Shown piece after piece: positions 1-10,301 of a DNA stretch of 64,000 nucleotides; the stretch's first letter is position 1, and every line of letters begins with the position of its first letter. The translations under genes and the position numbers were made by a program. Below the pieces are notes generated by a model. It was not told the DNA's origin and did not search any database. It saw only the letters and a list, made by a program, of their open reading frames with translations. The stretch covers positions 1 through 64,000 of the forward strand of contig JAFQAS010000067.1 of the NCBI GenBank assembly GCA_017399915.1, written 5' to 3'. The DNA is from Muribaculaceae bacterium. Lineage in GTDB: Bacteria > Bacteroidota > Bacteroidia > Bacteroidales > Muribaculaceae.

Positions 1-10
1 AAAGCGAGTG

Positions 11-42
11 CAAAGGTAGACACTTTTTACCATTCCACCAAA
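11..42 (-). promoter_or_regulatory. Leftward promoter for a gene left of the window
   Basis: On the minus strand TACCTTTG (positions 11-18) fits the Bacteroidota -7 box TAnnTTTG, and a TTTG (39-42) lies 20 bp upstream as the -33 box. It should drive a leftward gene outside the window, divergent from dnaE. Apart from this and the inverted repeats near 232-286, I see nothing else in the first 290 bases. Confidence 0.55.
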
Positions 43-231
43 CTTTTTCGCATTTATTTTTTACCCATTTTCGACGCTCATTCACTATTCTCCCTATTAA
101 TCAATAGTTTAACCCTCGAAAAATTTTATGTTGTAAAACATGTTTTGTTCATCACCTTATTTTATTCCTCAATAATAGCACTTCAACAAGCCGCGTTTCT
201 ATGAAGTTGATACAATTGCACCTCTATTTCG

Positions 232-286
232 AATCTAAATATCAACAAAAATATGAGTTATCAACATTGTTGATATTATTTAGATT
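232..286. repeat. Nested inverted repeats upstream of the dnaE promoter
   Basis: An imperfect long inverted repeat pairs 232-248 with 267-286. Inside it sits a perfect 17-bp palindrome, TATCAACA-T-TGTTGATA, at 259-275. The half-site TATCAACA occurs three times (240-247, 259-266, and inverted at 268-275), just upstream of the dnaE -33 box. The middle copy, TTATCAACA, differs by one base from the DnaA box TTATCCACA. A regulatory role is inference; it could instead be a terminator-like hairpin. Confidence 0.45.
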
Positions 287-292
287 TCAGTA

Positions 293-324
293 TTGAATAT
301 TAATATGGATTTTTTGTATCTTTG
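293..324 (+). promoter_or_regulatory. dnaE promoter
   Basis: TTG at 293-295 and TATCTTTG at 317-324 form a Bacteroidota promoter with a 21-bp spacer. Transcription would start near 331. This excludes the in-frame TTG at 293 and ATG at 305 as dnaE starts and supports the ATG at 374. Confidence 0.7.
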
Positions 325-373
325 GAGTGAATTTAATGACAACACATTTCACGTATATATACATATTAATAAT

Positions 374-3300
374 ATGCAACCTTTTATACACCTTCATGTA
401 CATACACAATACTCCGTTCTTGACGGACAAGCGTCAGTTCCTGCATTGGTCGACAAGGCTATAGCCGACGGAATGCCCGGCATTGCCATTACTGACCATG
501 GGAACATGTTTGCGATTAAAGAGTTTCACAATTATGTGAACAAAAAGAACGGGAAAGTAAAAGGTGCGATAAAAGATGCAGAAAAAGAGTTAGCCAAAGC
601 AAAGGAAGAAGGCAATGACGAAATCATTGCCGAAAAAGAAGCTGAAGTAGCAAAACTAAAGAAGCAAATTTTCAAACCTATCTTTGGTTGCGAAATGTAT
701 GTAGCTCAAAAATCACGTTTTGAGCATGTCGACAAACGTGATACCGGACGCCACCTTGTGGTTCTTGCCAAAAACCAAAAAGGATATCACAACCTAATCA
801 AAATTGTGTCGCGTGCATGGACCGAAGGATTCTATTCTCACCCTCGTACCGACAAGGAAGAATTAAAAAATCACCGCGAAGGATTGATTATCTGCTCAGC
901 CTGTCTTGGTGGTGAAATTCCGAGATTAATACAAGCCGGAGAGATTGAGGAAGCCGAGCGACAAGTGCAATGGTGGAAAGATACATTTGGCGAAGATTAC
1001 TACATAGAACTTCAACGCCACAAGACCGACATACCGCGTTCAAATCATAATGTATATGAGGTTCAAGAACAGGTAAATCCCGAACTAATTAGAATTGCAA
1101 AAAAATTTGACATAAAATTAGTCGCCACAAATGACGTGCATTTCGTGAATGCAGATGATGCAGAAGCTCATGACCGATTGATATGCGTTTCAACCAATAA
1201 ATTTATTGCTGATCAAAATCGCATGCTCTACACCAAACAAGAATGGATGAAGACACAAGCTGAGATGAATGAAATCTTCAGCGATGTGCCCGAAGCATTA
1301 TCCAACACTTTGGAAATTCTTGACAAAGTAGAGCCCTACTCTATCGACAACGCCCCAATCATGCCCACCTTTGATATTCCGAAAGACTTTGGCACTGAAG
1401 AGGAATATCGTCAACGGCTCACCGAAAAAGACCTTTTCGACGAGTTTACCCAAGACGAAAATGGCAATGTTGTGATGAGTGAAGATGCCGCCAAGGATAA
1501 GATTAAGAAACTTGGAGGATATGACAAGTTGTATCGAATAAAATTTGAGGCCGACTACTTGGCAAAACTTGCATATGATGGAGCAAAGAAACGCTATGGC
1601 GATCCACTATCGCCCGAATTAATAGAGCGTATAAAATTTGAGCTTCACATCATGAAGACTATGGGTTTCCCCGGCTACTTCTTGATTGTGCAAGACTTTA
1701 TAAATGTGGCTCGCGAACAATTAGGTGTGAGCGTAGGACCCGGTCGTGGTTCGGCAGCAGGCTCAGCTGTGGCATATTGCTTAGGCATCACTCAAATCGA
1801 CCCGATTAAATATGACCTGCTTTTTGAGCGTTTCCTAAACCCTGACCGTATTTCATTGCCCGATATCGATATCGACTTTGACGACGATGGTCGTGCCGAC
1901 GTGCTACATTATGTGACTGAAAAATATGGAGCCGAAAAAGTGGCTCATATCATCACCTATGGCACCATGGCAGCAAAATCGGCCATTAAAGATGTGGCTC
2001 GTGTGCAAGAACTTTCTTTATCGGAAAGTGAGCGACTCACGAAACTAATTCCCGCCCATATGCCCGAAGTCAATGGCAAAGAACTCAAACCTACATTAAA
2101 GAACTGCTATGAATATGTTCCTGAGTTTAAAGCCGAGCTCGAAAGCAAGAATCCATTAATTACCGACACCCTAAAATATGCCAAGAAATTAGAAGGTAAC
2201 GTAAGAAACACCGGAGTGCACGCATGTGGTGTTATTATTTGCCGTGACGACATCACTGATTGGGTTCCTGTGAGCACAGCAGATGATAAAGTCAATGGGA
2301 AATTGCTTGTGACTCAATTCGAAGGCCGCGTCATTGAAGAAACTGGTCTTATCAAAATGGACTTTTTGGGGTTGAAAACTCTCTCAATCATAAAAGAGGC
2401 TATTAATAACATCAAACTCACTCGAGGAGAAGAGGTCGATATTGACTCCATAGATATCGAAGATAAAAAAACATATGAGCTTTATTGCGAAGGCCGCACA
2501 ACCGGCACATTCCAATTTGAATCGGCTGGCATGCAAAAATACCTTCGCGAGCTTCAGCCCACAACCTTTGAAGACCTTATTGCGATGAACGCGCTTTACC
2601 GCCCGGGGCCAATGGATTATATCCCCGACTTCATTGCGCGCAAACATGGTCGCTCACCCATTGTCTACGACATTCCCATTATGGAACAATACCTCAAAGA
2701 CACATATGGGGTCACAGTGTACCAAGAACAGGTGATGCTTTTGTCGCGCCTACTTGCCAACTTTACTCGTGGACAAAGCGACACATTGCGCAAAGCAATG
2801 GGTAAAAAAATGATTGACAAAATGAATGAGCTTAAAGCTCTATTCATCGAAGGCGGGCAAAGCAATGGTCACGACCCCAAAGTGCTTGAAAAGATTTGGA
2901 CCGACTGGGAAAAATTTGCATCATATGCATTCAATAAGAGTCATGCTACTTGTTATAGTTGGGTTGCTTTTCAAACAGCTTATCTCAAAGCCAACTATCC
3001 AGCTGAATATATGGCCGCCGTATTGAGCCGAAACAGCTCCGATATCACCAAGCTAACAGGCTTTATGGACGAATGCAAGAAAATGCATATTCCCGTAAAA
3101 GGGCCAAGTGTAAATGAAAGTTTCAATAAATTCGGGGTAAACAAGAAGGGAGAGATACGCTTTGGTCTATCTGCTATTAAGGGAGTTGGCGAAAATGTGG
3201 TAAAAGATATTATCTCGGCTCGTGATGCCGGTGGGCCATTCGAATCAATATATGATTTTGTTGAAAGAGTGCCATTGACAGCCTTAAACCGTCGCACATT

Positions 3301-4168
3301 CGACTCTTTAGTATTGGCCGGTGCTTTCGATTGCTTCACCGACATAAAACGTGAAGACTTCTTTGAGAAAAATAATAAAGACGAAACATTTTCGGAACAA
3401 ATAATTCGCTATGGCCAACTATTCCAAAATGCATCGCAACAACAAACCGTGTCGCTCTTTGGAGATGAAGATGTTTCACTCAACACAGCCGGGCGTCCTG
3501 AAATAAAACATGCTTCGGAATGGGCTGATGCCGTAAAGTTAGAAAAGGAGCGAGAATTGGTGGGCATGTATCTATCGGCACACCCGCTTGATCCATACTA
3601 TATGGAACTCAATTATGGTTGCAACTCAAGTATTAAAGCTAAGGAAGAAATAGAACCTGAAGCCGATAAAGAAATTACATTTGGAGGAATGGTAACCGGA
3701 TATCAATCTCTTCCGTCACGACGAGGAGGCAATTTCGGTGTATTAAAATTAGAAGATTATACCGGCAGTACAGAAATCAGATTATTTGGTCAACAATATA
3801 TCGATTATGGCAAATACGGACAACCCGGAACACCTATATTAATCACCGGGAAATATGAAAAGTTCTATAATTCGGAAAATCTACGCTTTAATATCAAAAA
3901 CATCAAATTACTCGAAGAAGTAAAAGGCACATTGCTCTCGGGCATTACAATTAAGCTTAATACCCATGAGATTAATCCTAATTTTATGGATCTTCTATCG
4001 GAGCATATAAAATCAACAACAGAAAATCATCGCAGTTTATCTTTTATCGTATATGACCCCGAGATAAATCGATCAGTTAAACTATCATCGCCTCATACTA
4101 TTCCATTAAACCGCGACCTCGTCACGATGCTTGAAAGTATGAATATTGAATTCACAATTGAGAAATAA
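374..4168 (+). CDS. dnaE: DNA polymerase III subunit alpha
   Basis: Replicative DNA polymerase, DnaE1 type, about 1264 residues from the ATG at 374. It begins with the PHP domain (HLHVHTQYSVLDG). The polymerase palm carries the GPGRGSAAGS loop and the metal-binding PDIDIDFDDDGR motif around residue 496. Further on come the fingers, tandem HhH motifs (SAIKGVGENV) and a C-terminal OB fold. A probable beta-clamp motif, QTVSLFG, lies near residue 1025. Compared with enterobacterial DnaE it has a charged lysine/glutamate-rich insert near residue 60-100 in the PHP region, seen in Bacteroidota homologues. The open frame extends upstream to a TTG at 293, but the promoter boxes lie in that extension, so I start at 374. 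Thioredoxin follows after 34 bp and may be co-transcribed. Identity is certain; the start is likely. Confidence 0.97.
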   Translation: MQPFIHLHVHTQYSVLDGQASVPALVDKAIADGMPGIAITDHGNMFAIKEFHNYVNKKNGKVKGAIKDAEKELAKAKEEGNDEIIAEKEAEVAKLKKQIFKPIFGCEMYVAQKSRFEHVDKRDTGRHLVVLAKNQKGYHNLIKIVSRAWTEGFYSHPRTDKEELKNHREGLIICSACLGGEIPRLIQAGEIEEAERQVQWWKDTFGEDYYIELQRHKTDIPRSNHNVYEVQEQVNPELIRIAKKFDIKLVATNDVHFVNADDAEAHDRLICVSTNKFIADQNRMLYTKQEWMKTQAEMNEIFSDVPEALSNTLEILDKVEPYSIDNAPIMPTFDIPKDFGTEEEYRQRLTEKDLFDEFTQDENGNVVMSEDAAKDKIKKLGGYDKLYRIKFEADYLAKLAYDGAKKRYGDPLSPELIERIKFELHIMKTMGFPGYFLIVQDFINVAREQLGVSVGPGRGSAAGSAVAYCLGITQIDPIKYDLLFERFLNPDRISLPDIDIDFDDDGRADVLHYVTEKYGAEKVAHIITYGTMAAKSAIKDVARVQELSLSESERLTKLIPAHMPEVNGKELKPTLKNCYEYVPEFKAELESKNPLITDTLKYAKKLEGNVRNTGVHACGVIICRDDITDWVPVSTADDKVNGKLLVTQFEGRVIEETGLIKMDFLGLKTLSIIKEAINNIKLTRGEEVDIDSIDIEDKKTYELYCEGRTTGTFQFESAGMQKYLRELQPTTFEDLIAMNALYRPGPMDYIPDFIARKHGRSPIVYDIPIMEQYLKDTYGVTVYQEQVMLLSRLLANFTRGQSDTLRKAMGKKMIDKMNELKALFIEGGQSNGHDPKVLEKIWTDWEKFASYAFNKSHATCYSWVAFQTAYLKANYPAEYMAAVLSRNSSDITKLTGFMDECKKMHIPVKGPSVNESFNKFGVNKKGEIRFGLSAIKGVGENVVKDIISARDAGGPFESIYDFVERVPLTALNRRTFDSLVLAGAFDCFTDIKREDFFEKNNKDETFSEQIIRYGQLFQNASQQQTVSLFGDEDVSLNTAGRPEIKHASEWADAVKLEKERELVGMYLSAHPLDPYYMELNYGCNSSIKAKEEIEPEADKEITFGGMVTGYQSLPSRRGGNFGVLKLEDYTGSTEIRLFGQQYIDYGKYGQPGTPILITGKYEKFYNSENLRFNIKNIKLLEEVKGTLLSGITIKLNTHEINPNFMDLLSEHIKSTTENHRSLSFIVYDPEINRSVKLSSPHTIPLNRDLVTMLESMNIEFTIEK

Positions 4169-4202
4169 CAAATTATTATAATAACTTTTAAATCAAAACA
4201 AA

Positions 4203-4526
4203 ATGGCATTTACATTTACCGACGAAAACGTAAACGAAATTATTGAATCAGGGAAACCTGTAGTAATCGACTTTTGGGCTACATGGTGTGGTCCATGTAT
4301 GGCATTAGCACCTGTGATTGATGAGCTTGCAGAGCAATACGAAGGACAAGTTGTAATTGGCAAATACAACGTCGAAGACGAAAGCGATTTCAGTTCTGAC
4401 CATCGTATCATGTCACTTCCTACAATTTTATTCTTCAAAAATGGCGAAAAAACATCTATTCGTCTCACAGGGTCTCAAAACAAAGAAACTCTTGAAGAAA
4501 AAATCAAAGAATTAATTGCGTTATAA
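4203..4526 (+). CDS. trxA: Thioredoxin
   Basis: Cytoplasmic thiol-disulfide oxidoreductase of 107 residues, the normal size for a one-domain thioredoxin. The redox motif WCGPC has its cysteines at residues 29 and 32, preceded by the usual FWATW strand. The cis-proline strand SLPTILFF lies in the expected place near residue 76, and a charged C-terminal helix closes the fold. There is no signal peptide, so it works in the cytosol, reducing targets such as ribonucleotide reductase and possibly the thioredoxin-coupled ArsC encoded 26 kb away (partner inferred). It sits 34 bp after dnaE and 6 bp before the Sel1-repeat gene, so the three may form one transcript ending at the hairpin near 5172-5209. 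Confidence 0.96.
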   Translation: MAFTFTDENVNEIIESGKPVVIDFWATWCGPCMALAPVIDELAEQYEGQVVIGKYNVEDESDFSSDHRIMSLPTILFFKNGEKTSIRLTGSQNKETLEEKIKELIAL

Positions 4527-4532
4527 TCTTTT

Positions 4533-5150
4533 ATGACAAGAAAATTATCTATAATCATATTAGTTCTTTTGTGCGGTTGTTTCACAATATCGGCACAAGG
4601 GTTAAAATCTTTGCGCGGAAATAGAACAATCGAGCGTTCTGAAAATGCCGGATATAAAAAACAAAATTATCCGGGTCAAGAACTATATGAAGAAGCGATG
4701 AAATTATCAAGCGGAAGTGGTGGTGTGAAACGCGACATCTATCTCGCTTATGAAAAATATCTTGAAGCAGCCGATTTAGGCCATCCTCTTGCACAACACA
4801 AAGTAGGAGCTTGTTTCTATTATGGAAGTGGTGTTGAAAAGAATTACAAAAAAGCTTTCAAATATTGGACTTTAGCATCTGATGCCGACATTGCCGAAGC
4901 GCATTACGAACTTGGTCGTATGTATTATTATGGTCAAGAATGTAAACGCAACTACGACACAGCAATATCTCTTTTTCACAAAGCAGAAGAGGCAAAAGTG
5001 GCAGGAGCGCACTATATGCTCGGCTTATGCTACTTAGATGGAACAGGTGTTAAACGCGACAAGCAAAAAGCAATTGAATATTTCCAAGAAGCCGCAAAAA
5101 GAGGTCACCACGAAGCAAGATATCAATTAAAAGAACTTATCAAAGATTAG
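4533..5150 (+). CDS. Secreted Sel1-like repeat protein
   Basis: Exported protein of 205 residues built from Sel1-like (TPR-related) repeats. A hydrophobic signal sequence of about 22 residues contains LLCGC, which could be a lipobox, although signal peptidase I cleavage after SAQ-type residues is also possible. From about residue 50 there are four helical repeats with the signature A...LG...Y.G.GV..(D/N)..KA..Y...A, for example YYGSGVEKNYKKAFKYW and YLDGTGVKRDKQKAIEYF. Such repeats make protein-protein scaffolds; the partner is unknown. It follows trxA by 6 bp and precedes a strong terminator. The fold call is firm, the function unknown. Confidence 0.88.
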   Translation: MTRKLSIIILVLLCGCFTISAQGLKSLRGNRTIERSENAGYKKQNYPGQELYEEAMKLSSGSGGVKRDIYLAYEKYLEAADLGHPLAQHKVGACFYYGSGVEKNYKKAFKYWTLASDADIAEAHYELGRMYYYGQECKRNYDTAISLFHKAEEAKVAGAHYMLGLCYLDGTGVKRDKQKAIEYFQEAAKRGHHEARYQLKELIKD

Positions 5151-5171
5151 ATTCAAAACACATCGCGAAAA

Positions 5172-5209
5172 TAAAGCGAGCCGGCAAATAACATTGCAGG
5201 CTCGCTTTA
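5172..5209. terminator. Bidirectional terminator between the Sel1 gene and ribBA
   Basis: TAAAGCGAGCC (5172-5182) pairs perfectly with GGCTCGCTTTA (5199-5209), an 11-bp stem. It lies between two convergent genes, with A/T-rich flanks on both sides, so it can end both transcripts. Confidence 0.85.
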
Positions 5210-5228
5210 CTTTTATAGGTAAATCAAT

Positions 5229-6455
5229 TTAATCAACCTTATTCAATTCATGTCCCATTTGCTCTTTCTTTGTGTGAAGATAAAAACGGTTATATTCATT
5301 TGGAGCCACTTCGATAGGTACATTCTCAACTACAGTCAAGCCATATCCTTCAAGTCCTATTCGTTTAATAGGATTATTAGTCATCAAGCGCATTTTGCTA
5401 ATGCCTAAAGAACTTAAGATTTGGGCGCCAACACCATAGTCGCGTTCATCAGCCTTGTGGCCGAGATGAATATTTGCCTCAACAGTGTCCATTCCTTTTT
5501 CTTGAAGGCGATAGGCCTCTATCTTATCCATCAAACCAATACCTCTACCCTCTTGATTTAGATATACCACAGCGCCACACCCTTCTTCTTCAATCATACG
5601 CAATGCTTCATGTAATTGCTCACCACAATCACATCGTTTTGAGCCAAAAATATCACCAGTTGCACACGATGAATGCACTCGCACAAGCACAGGCTCTCCC
5701 GATTTCACATTACCTTTTATAATTGCAATATGTTCAAGGCCATTGCTTTTTTGACGGAATGGGATAAGACGGAAATGGCCATACTTAGTGGGCATATCTA
5801 CTTCACTTCCTTTCTCAACAAGTGATTCGCGTTTATGTCGATAAGCAATCAAGTCTTTTATCGACACGAGCTTCATACCCCACTCATCGGCACGTTGACG
5901 CAATTCGGGCAATCGAGCCATCGAACCATCATCACTCATTATCTCCATCAAAGCGGCTGCAGGATATAACCCGGCAAGACGGGCTAAGTCGACAGCAGCC
6001 TCTGTGTGCCCCGGACGGCGAAGCACTCCCTGATCTTGGGCATAAAGCGGATTAATATGACCGGGACGTCCAAATGTAGAAGGCACTGATGCAGGATCGG
6101 CAAGAGCGCGGATTGTTGCACAACGGTCATTAATTGACACACCGGTCGAGCAGCCTTCAAGTTTGTCGATTGTTACAGTAAAAGGCGTTCCAAGTACCGA
6201 TGTGTTATCCGACACTTGACGATCCAATCCGAGTTCTTTACAACGAGATATTGTGATAGGCGCACATAAAAGCCCACGAGCATTTTTGAGCATAAAATTG
6301 ACTTGCTCGGGAGTAATTTTCTCAGCAGCCACAATAATATCGCCTTCGTTTTCACGATCCTCATCATCAACAACTATAATCATTTTGCCCTCAGCAAAAT
6401 CTTTTATAGCATCTTCGATAGAGTCGAGTTGTATATTTTTATCGTTGTTCATCAT
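5229..6455 (-). CDS. ribBA: Bifunctional 3,4-dihydroxy-2-butanone-4-phosphate synthase / GTP cyclohydrolase II
   Basis: Performs two entry steps of riboflavin synthesis: ribulose 5-phosphate to 3,4-dihydroxybutanone 4-phosphate (N-terminal half) and GTP ring opening (C-terminal half). The RibB half shows [11 protein letters not shown] and [13 protein letters not shown]. The RibA half begins near residue 205 and has the zinc cysteines in [16 protein letters not shown], the NQEGRGIGL loop and RIGLEGYGL. Both halves look complete. The reading frame allows an ATG at 6476, which would overlap the permease gene by 14 bp. I prefer ATG 6455 (or 6452), which matches the usual short leader before the first helix. 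Tight spacing to the upstream permease gene suggests co-transcription. No FMN riboswitch is visible before either gene. Confidence 0.96.
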   Translation of the reverse strand: MMNNDKNIQLDSIEDAIKDFAEGKMIIVVDDEDRENEGDIIVAAEKITPEQVNFMLKNARGLLCAPITISRCKELGLDRQVSDNTSVLGTPFTVTIDKLEGCSTGVSINDRCATIRALADPASVPSTFGRPGHINPLYAQDQGVLRRPGHTEAAVDLARLAGLYPAAALMEIMSDDGSMARLPELRQRADEWGMKLVSIKDLIAYRHKRESLVEKGSEVDMPTKYGHFRLIPFRQKSNGLEHIAIIKGNVKSGEPVLVRVHSSCATGDIFGSKRCDCGEQLHEALRMIEEEGCGAVVYLNQEGRGIGLMDKIEAYRLQEKGMDTVEANIHLGHKADERDYGVGAQILSSLGISKMRLMTNNPIKRIGLEGYGLTVVENVPIEVAPNEYNRFYLHTKKEQMGHELNKVD

Positions 6456-6462
6456 ACAATAT

Positions 6463-8448
6463 TTAATTTTCGTCATCTTCTAAGAGATTAACATTCTTTC
6501 TATCGTCTAAATTATCTTTATGTTTATTCAAAAGTTCAATCACATCTTGATTAACCTTCATAGCCATTTTAACCTTAACAATTAAGTCATCAATATTTTG
6601 CTTTGTCAACCAATATGCTAATGCGCCAATCGGAAATATTATCATCATCCATTTGGCAATATGCTTATTTTTAGTTATTTCAAATAATCGCGATGATGAA
6701 ATGATTGGATATTGAGATATCTTATTTATCATCAATATCTCACGTGAATTTGCTAAGGTTGCTATCAATGCTTCTAATTCATCAACGACTTCATTTATCA
6801 ATCCTATATTTACACCATTATTCCAAAAACGTTGATATGACATTTGAATTAAATGCTTCAATAATTGATCACATTTATATTGCAATAAATCTGTTTTTTC
6901 AATCGACTTAACCACATCTATATCTTCCATCACCACTTCTTTCAATTCATAGTGACGAGAATCCTTAATATTAAATACCTTTCGGAAGAAATTACGATAT
7001 GCATCCATGTTAAACAATGCAGAATCGTGCATAGCCTTATATGTAAAGAAGATTCCAAGCGGCAATAATACCGCCGAACTTATCCACATACCCATCCACA
7101 CTTCAAGACGTCCATCGCGCGCCATCTTATAGCCGGTATTATCTATAATATAGTATATGATAAACAATATCACCGAAATCACCAAAGGAGTACCAATACC
7201 CCCTTTTTTAATAATTGCGCCAAGGGGAGCTCCAATAAAGAAGAATATGATACACGCAAACGATAGAGTGAATTTTTTCTGCATTTCAATGTCATGTCGG
7301 CGAATTGACTTTCGCTGATCTTTCATCGATAAAGATTTAAATTCATAGTCTTGTTTGTGTCGCTTAGCTTTATTTAATGCCTGGGTAATATATGTGCGAG
7401 CATAGCTATTCCCCTTTGCCATCATAAGAGTATCAAGATTTAGCGTATCTTTTAGTATTACTTGCTCTTGTGGCACATCGGTCAACTTGTGATTAACGTA
7501 CTTCTTTTTATAATATGGTATTCCAAAATATGGGGCTTCTTTAATATCCTTGGCATACACGCCACCCATACTATCAACCTTTTGATTTATTGTATCAATA
7601 GTTTCAAGAAGTTGCGATATATTCTTTCCCACATATTGTTTCTGCATAGTACTTTCGTCCATACGAGAGAAATTTGCATCGAAAGCAACTCTGATTTCCT
7701 TCTCTGAGAAGGATTCTCTTCGATATGGCACTGTCTTATTTTTTCCTGAAGAGGAAATTGCCGACTGACTTTGGAGTTGTTCAAATTGTTCTCCCTTATA
7801 AAGCTGAAGAAACAAGTGTGTTTTGTTTTCGGTGAAACTCAATTTTCCTGAATCAGCCAATATAATGCGAGCATTGTCAAATCCTTTCGACACCTCATAA
7901 ATCATCACATCATACAACATGCCGGTATCAGGATCTTTATGCTCCACATATAGATTTACACCTGGGATTTGGTCATAGAATGTACCCTCAGGAATTTCAA
8001 CTTCAGGTGATTTTTGTCGCATAGAATAAAGCAACGTCCACATCTTGGTTTGCGCAATAGGCAACACGTTATTTTGAAAGAAAAACGCACCGATAGCCAC
8101 AAAAGTCATCAACACAATGAGCGGACGCATTGTTTTAAAAAGCGACACTCCCGATGCCTTCATCGCCGTTAATTCAAATCGTTCACCGAGATTACCAAAG
8201 GTCATGAGTGATGCAAGAAGAATTGCCAAAGGCAAAGCCATAGGCACCATAGTTAATGCAGCATAGAAAAATAATTCGGCTATTACATCTACAGTCAAAC
8301 CTTTTCCTACAAGGTCATCGATATATCGCCAAAGGAATTGCATTAACACGATAAAGAGACATATAAAAAACGTCATCATGAACAGAGGCAAAAAGCTCTG
8401 CAACATGAAGGTGTAAAGTCTCTTTATTTTAGGCAATTTTTGTCGCAT
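6463..8448 (-). CDS. LptF/LptG-family LPS export permease with a long C-terminal extension
   Basis: Inner-membrane permease of the YjgP/YjgQ (LptF/LptG) family, which with the LptB ATPase lifts lipopolysaccharide from the inner membrane to the periplasmic bridge. Of 661 residues, the first 480 have the family layout: three N-terminal transmembrane helices (near residues 15-40, 60-85 and 105-130), a periplasmic beta-jellyroll region, and three C-terminal helices including [20 protein letters not shown] and an [13 protein letters not shown]-type turn. The last 170 residues are an extra helical, probably cytoplasmic tail with one more hydrophobic segment ([18 protein letters not shown]). That makes it much longer than the roughly 360 residues of enterobacterial LptF or LptG. 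Whether it counts as F or G I cannot say. ribBA follows directly. Confidence 0.9.
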   Translation of the reverse strand: MRQKLPKIKRLYTFMLQSFLPLFMMTFFICLFIVLMQFLWRYIDDLVGKGLTVDVIAELFFYAALTMVPMALPLAILLASLMTFGNLGERFELTAMKASGVSLFKTMRPLIVLMTFVAIGAFFFQNNVLPIAQTKMWTLLYSMRQKSPEVEIPEGTFYDQIPGVNLYVEHKDPDTGMLYDVMIYEVSKGFDNARIILADSGKLSFTENKTHLFLQLYKGEQFEQLQSQSAISSSGKNKTVPYRRESFSEKEIRVAFDANFSRMDESTMQKQYVGKNISQLLETIDTINQKVDSMGGVYAKDIKEAPYFGIPYYKKKYVNHKLTDVPQEQVILKDTLNLDTLMMAKGNSYARTYITQALNKAKRHKQDYEFKSLSMKDQRKSIRRHDIEMQKKFTLSFACIIFFFIGAPLGAIIKKGGIGTPLVISVILFIIYYIIDNTGYKMARDGRLEVWMGMWISSAVLLPLGIFFTYKAMHDSALFNMDAYRNFFRKVFNIKDSRHYELKEVVMEDIDVVKSIEKTDLLQYKCDQLLKHLIQMSYQRFWNNGVNIGLINEVVDELEALIATLANSREILMINKISQYPIISSSRLFEITKNKHIAKWMMIIFPIGALAYWLTKQNIDDLIVKVKMAMKVNQDVIELLNKHKDNLDDRKNVNLLEDDEN

Positions 8449-8462
8449 AATAATTCAAGATG

Positions 8463-8470
8463 CAAATTTA
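8463..8470 (-). promoter_or_regulatory. -7 box before the LptF/LptG-type gene
   Basis: The minus strand carries TAAATTTG, a match to TAnnTTTG, 15 bp before the start codon. I see no clear -33 box at the expected distance. Confidence 0.5.
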
Positions 8471-8591
8471 CTAATTTTTTCTGAGATTGAGTCTTAAGAA
8501 TTGATAATTGAGAGTTGAGAATTGAAAATTTATCACTACCCACCCAGTCTCAGCACAAAATCACATCTTCTTATCTATTTTTTCGCAAAAA

Positions 8592-8620
8592 AATGGGCAC
8601 TCCGTTAAAGAGCACCCATT
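8592..8620 (-). terminator. Terminator of the PCMD/calycin gene
   Basis: Stem AATGGG..CTC / GAG..CCCATT with a small CA/CA internal loop. On the minus strand it is followed by a run of seven T, so it terminates the leftward gene ending at 8648. The rest of the 8449-8647 gap holds only A/T-rich degenerate sequence (attgataattgagagttg-like). Confidence 0.75.
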
Positions 8621-8647
8621 CTCTTATGATTTACCTATCTATAGTAA

Positions 8648-10258
8648 TTATTTCACTACTTTTGTAGCCTTGCCACCTTGAACGCGGATAAATACACCAT
8701 TTTCAGGGTTAGCCACTTTCACACCTTGAAGGTTATAGTATTCAACTTCGCCTTGTGGTGCTGCAATGATATTTTCAACACCTGAAGTAGTTGATGTGAA
8801 TGTACACAAGATGGGGATATCTCCCATACCTGAGTTTGTCCATACAACATCAATAACCATATCAACAACACCTGCAGCTGTGATTGTACCATTCAATTCT
8901 ACATTTGCAAGGAGGTCACCTGCCAACGACATATCAGTTACAGATCCTTTATATGTAGTAACGCCATCAGCTCCTGTTGTCATTGTAACATTTTCTACTG
9001 TAATATCACCCATAGATTCTGATTCAGCATCAAGACGGAAATCAGGGAGAATGAATGTGCATGTTCCATCTCCATTCTCAATAATAGTAATAGTATTTGC
9101 TTGATCTATTACAAGTTTACCACCCAACATATCACTTGACACGTTCAAATATCCGGGATATTCTTTTTTAACAACATTAGCATTCTTTTCATATTGAAGC
9201 ACATAAGTGTGCGAAGCAACATTGTCAACATCGTTACCTGCATTTGTAACTGTAATAGTAACAGTTGCATTTACTTTATCAATAGCAATAGTGTGAGAAG
9301 CACCTACACCCATGTGTGAAACTTCAATATCACTTTCAGCAGGAAGAGTAGTTCCGCTCATGCTATAGTTATAAGTATCTGAGTTGAAACCGGCAACAGA
9401 AACACCACCTACTTTAATATCTTTCAAACGTGAATAGTAAAGGAATTTCACATCATCGGCATACAAAGTTGTTCCATCCAACATATTAGCACGAGTCCAA
9501 TAGTCACCACCTGAAATTACAGCATTCATCATTGTTGGAGCACCTGCACCTGCCACATACTCAATGGGCACAGTGATTTCTTTCCATGCACCATCAGTTG
9601 TAGTAAATGTGTAGTCACATTTTGCTACAAGTTTACCATCACCTGTTGATGTTTCAGTACCCCAAATTGCACGGTCTACATTTGTGCGTGATTGACTTGG
9701 AGCTGATTTAGAACCAACGTTTGAAGTAAATGTACCATTCCAAAGGTAAACGATGATATGCGATTTTTCACCTGTTGCATCTGTTCTTTTATATTTACCG
9801 GTGATAGCATCTGGTTTCGCAGTAAATGCCACTCCTCCATAAGCTCCACCATCACATTCTTCGATAGTTGAAACAGCATATACCCATGGTGTTGCAAGTG
9901 TAATAAATCCGGGAGCGACACTACCGATTGTGCCTACTCCAACAAATTTATTTTGCATCTTTACTGAATGGCTTCCTGAAACCTTTTCAGTTGTTTCATC
10001 AAAGATTAATGTTTCTTGTTTTTGCATAATCACTTTTTGATTGATGCTTGAACCATTCCAATCAGTAGGTTCAACACCGGGACGTTTACGCATTTCACCT
10101 GTCTTAGACGATGTCAAGCCCCCTGTACCAAAAGCCTCTGTAGAGCCACAAGCAGTCTTCCAAGATTCGAAGCCCACATTAGGCAATTGTTGTGCAGATG
10201 CGATGCTTGAAGAAGCAACGAATGCAGCACTTAATAAAATTGAGTAAATTTTCTTCAT
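8648..10258 (-). CDS. Secreted PCMD-domain and calycin-like protein with a C-terminal sorting tail
   Basis: Exported protein of 536 residues. A signal peptide ends near SSIASAQ (residue 23). Residues 25-275 resemble the PCMD domain of Bacteroidota surface proteins (LPNVGFESW start, IVYLWNGTF, then a beta-sandwich that ends LYADDVKFLYY). Residues 355-490 look like a calycin-like beta barrel (LNVSSDMLGGKLVI, ITIIENGDGTCTF, YKGSVTDMSLAG). The last 40 residues form a short tail, YYNLQGVKVANPENGVFI.., almost the same as that of the 20897-21781 protein. I infer a surface or released carbohydrate-related role. A TAACTTTG box lies 44 bp before the start and a terminator follows. Domain names are from memory of family patterns, not a search. 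Confidence 0.75.
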   Translation of the reverse strand: MKKIYSILLSAAFVASSSIASAQQLPNVGFESWKTACGSTEAFGTGGLTSSKTGEMRKRPGVEPTDWNGSSINQKVIMQKQETLIFDETTEKVSGSHSVKMQNKFVGVGTIGSVAPGFITLATPWVYAVSTIEECDGGAYGGVAFTAKPDAITGKYKRTDATGEKSHIIVYLWNGTFTSNVGSKSAPSQSRTNVDRAIWGTETSTGDGKLVAKCDYTFTTTDGAWKEITVPIEYVAGAGAPTMMNAVISGGDYWTRANMLDGTTLYADDVKFLYYSRLKDIKVGGVSVAGFNSDTYNYSMSGTTLPAESDIEVSHMGVGASHTIAIDKVNATVTITVTNAGNDVDNVASHTYVLQYEKNANVVKKEYPGYLNVSSDMLGGKLVIDQANTITIIENGDGTCTFILPDFRLDAESESMGDITVENVTMTTGADGVTTYKGSVTDMSLAGDLLANVELNGTITAAGVVDMVIDVVWTNSGMGDIPILCTFTSTTSGVENIIAAPQGEVEYYNLQGVKVANPENGVFIRVQGGKATKVVK

Positions 10259-10301
10259 ATTAAATTAATTTATTTTAAAATCATATTCTTAAAAAACGGC
10301 A

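Noticed and set aside
8449-8647. FMN riboswitch controlling ribBA
   Set aside because: ribBA follows the LptF/LptG-type gene directly, and the region before that gene holds only a promoter box, a terminator and A/T-rich sequence.
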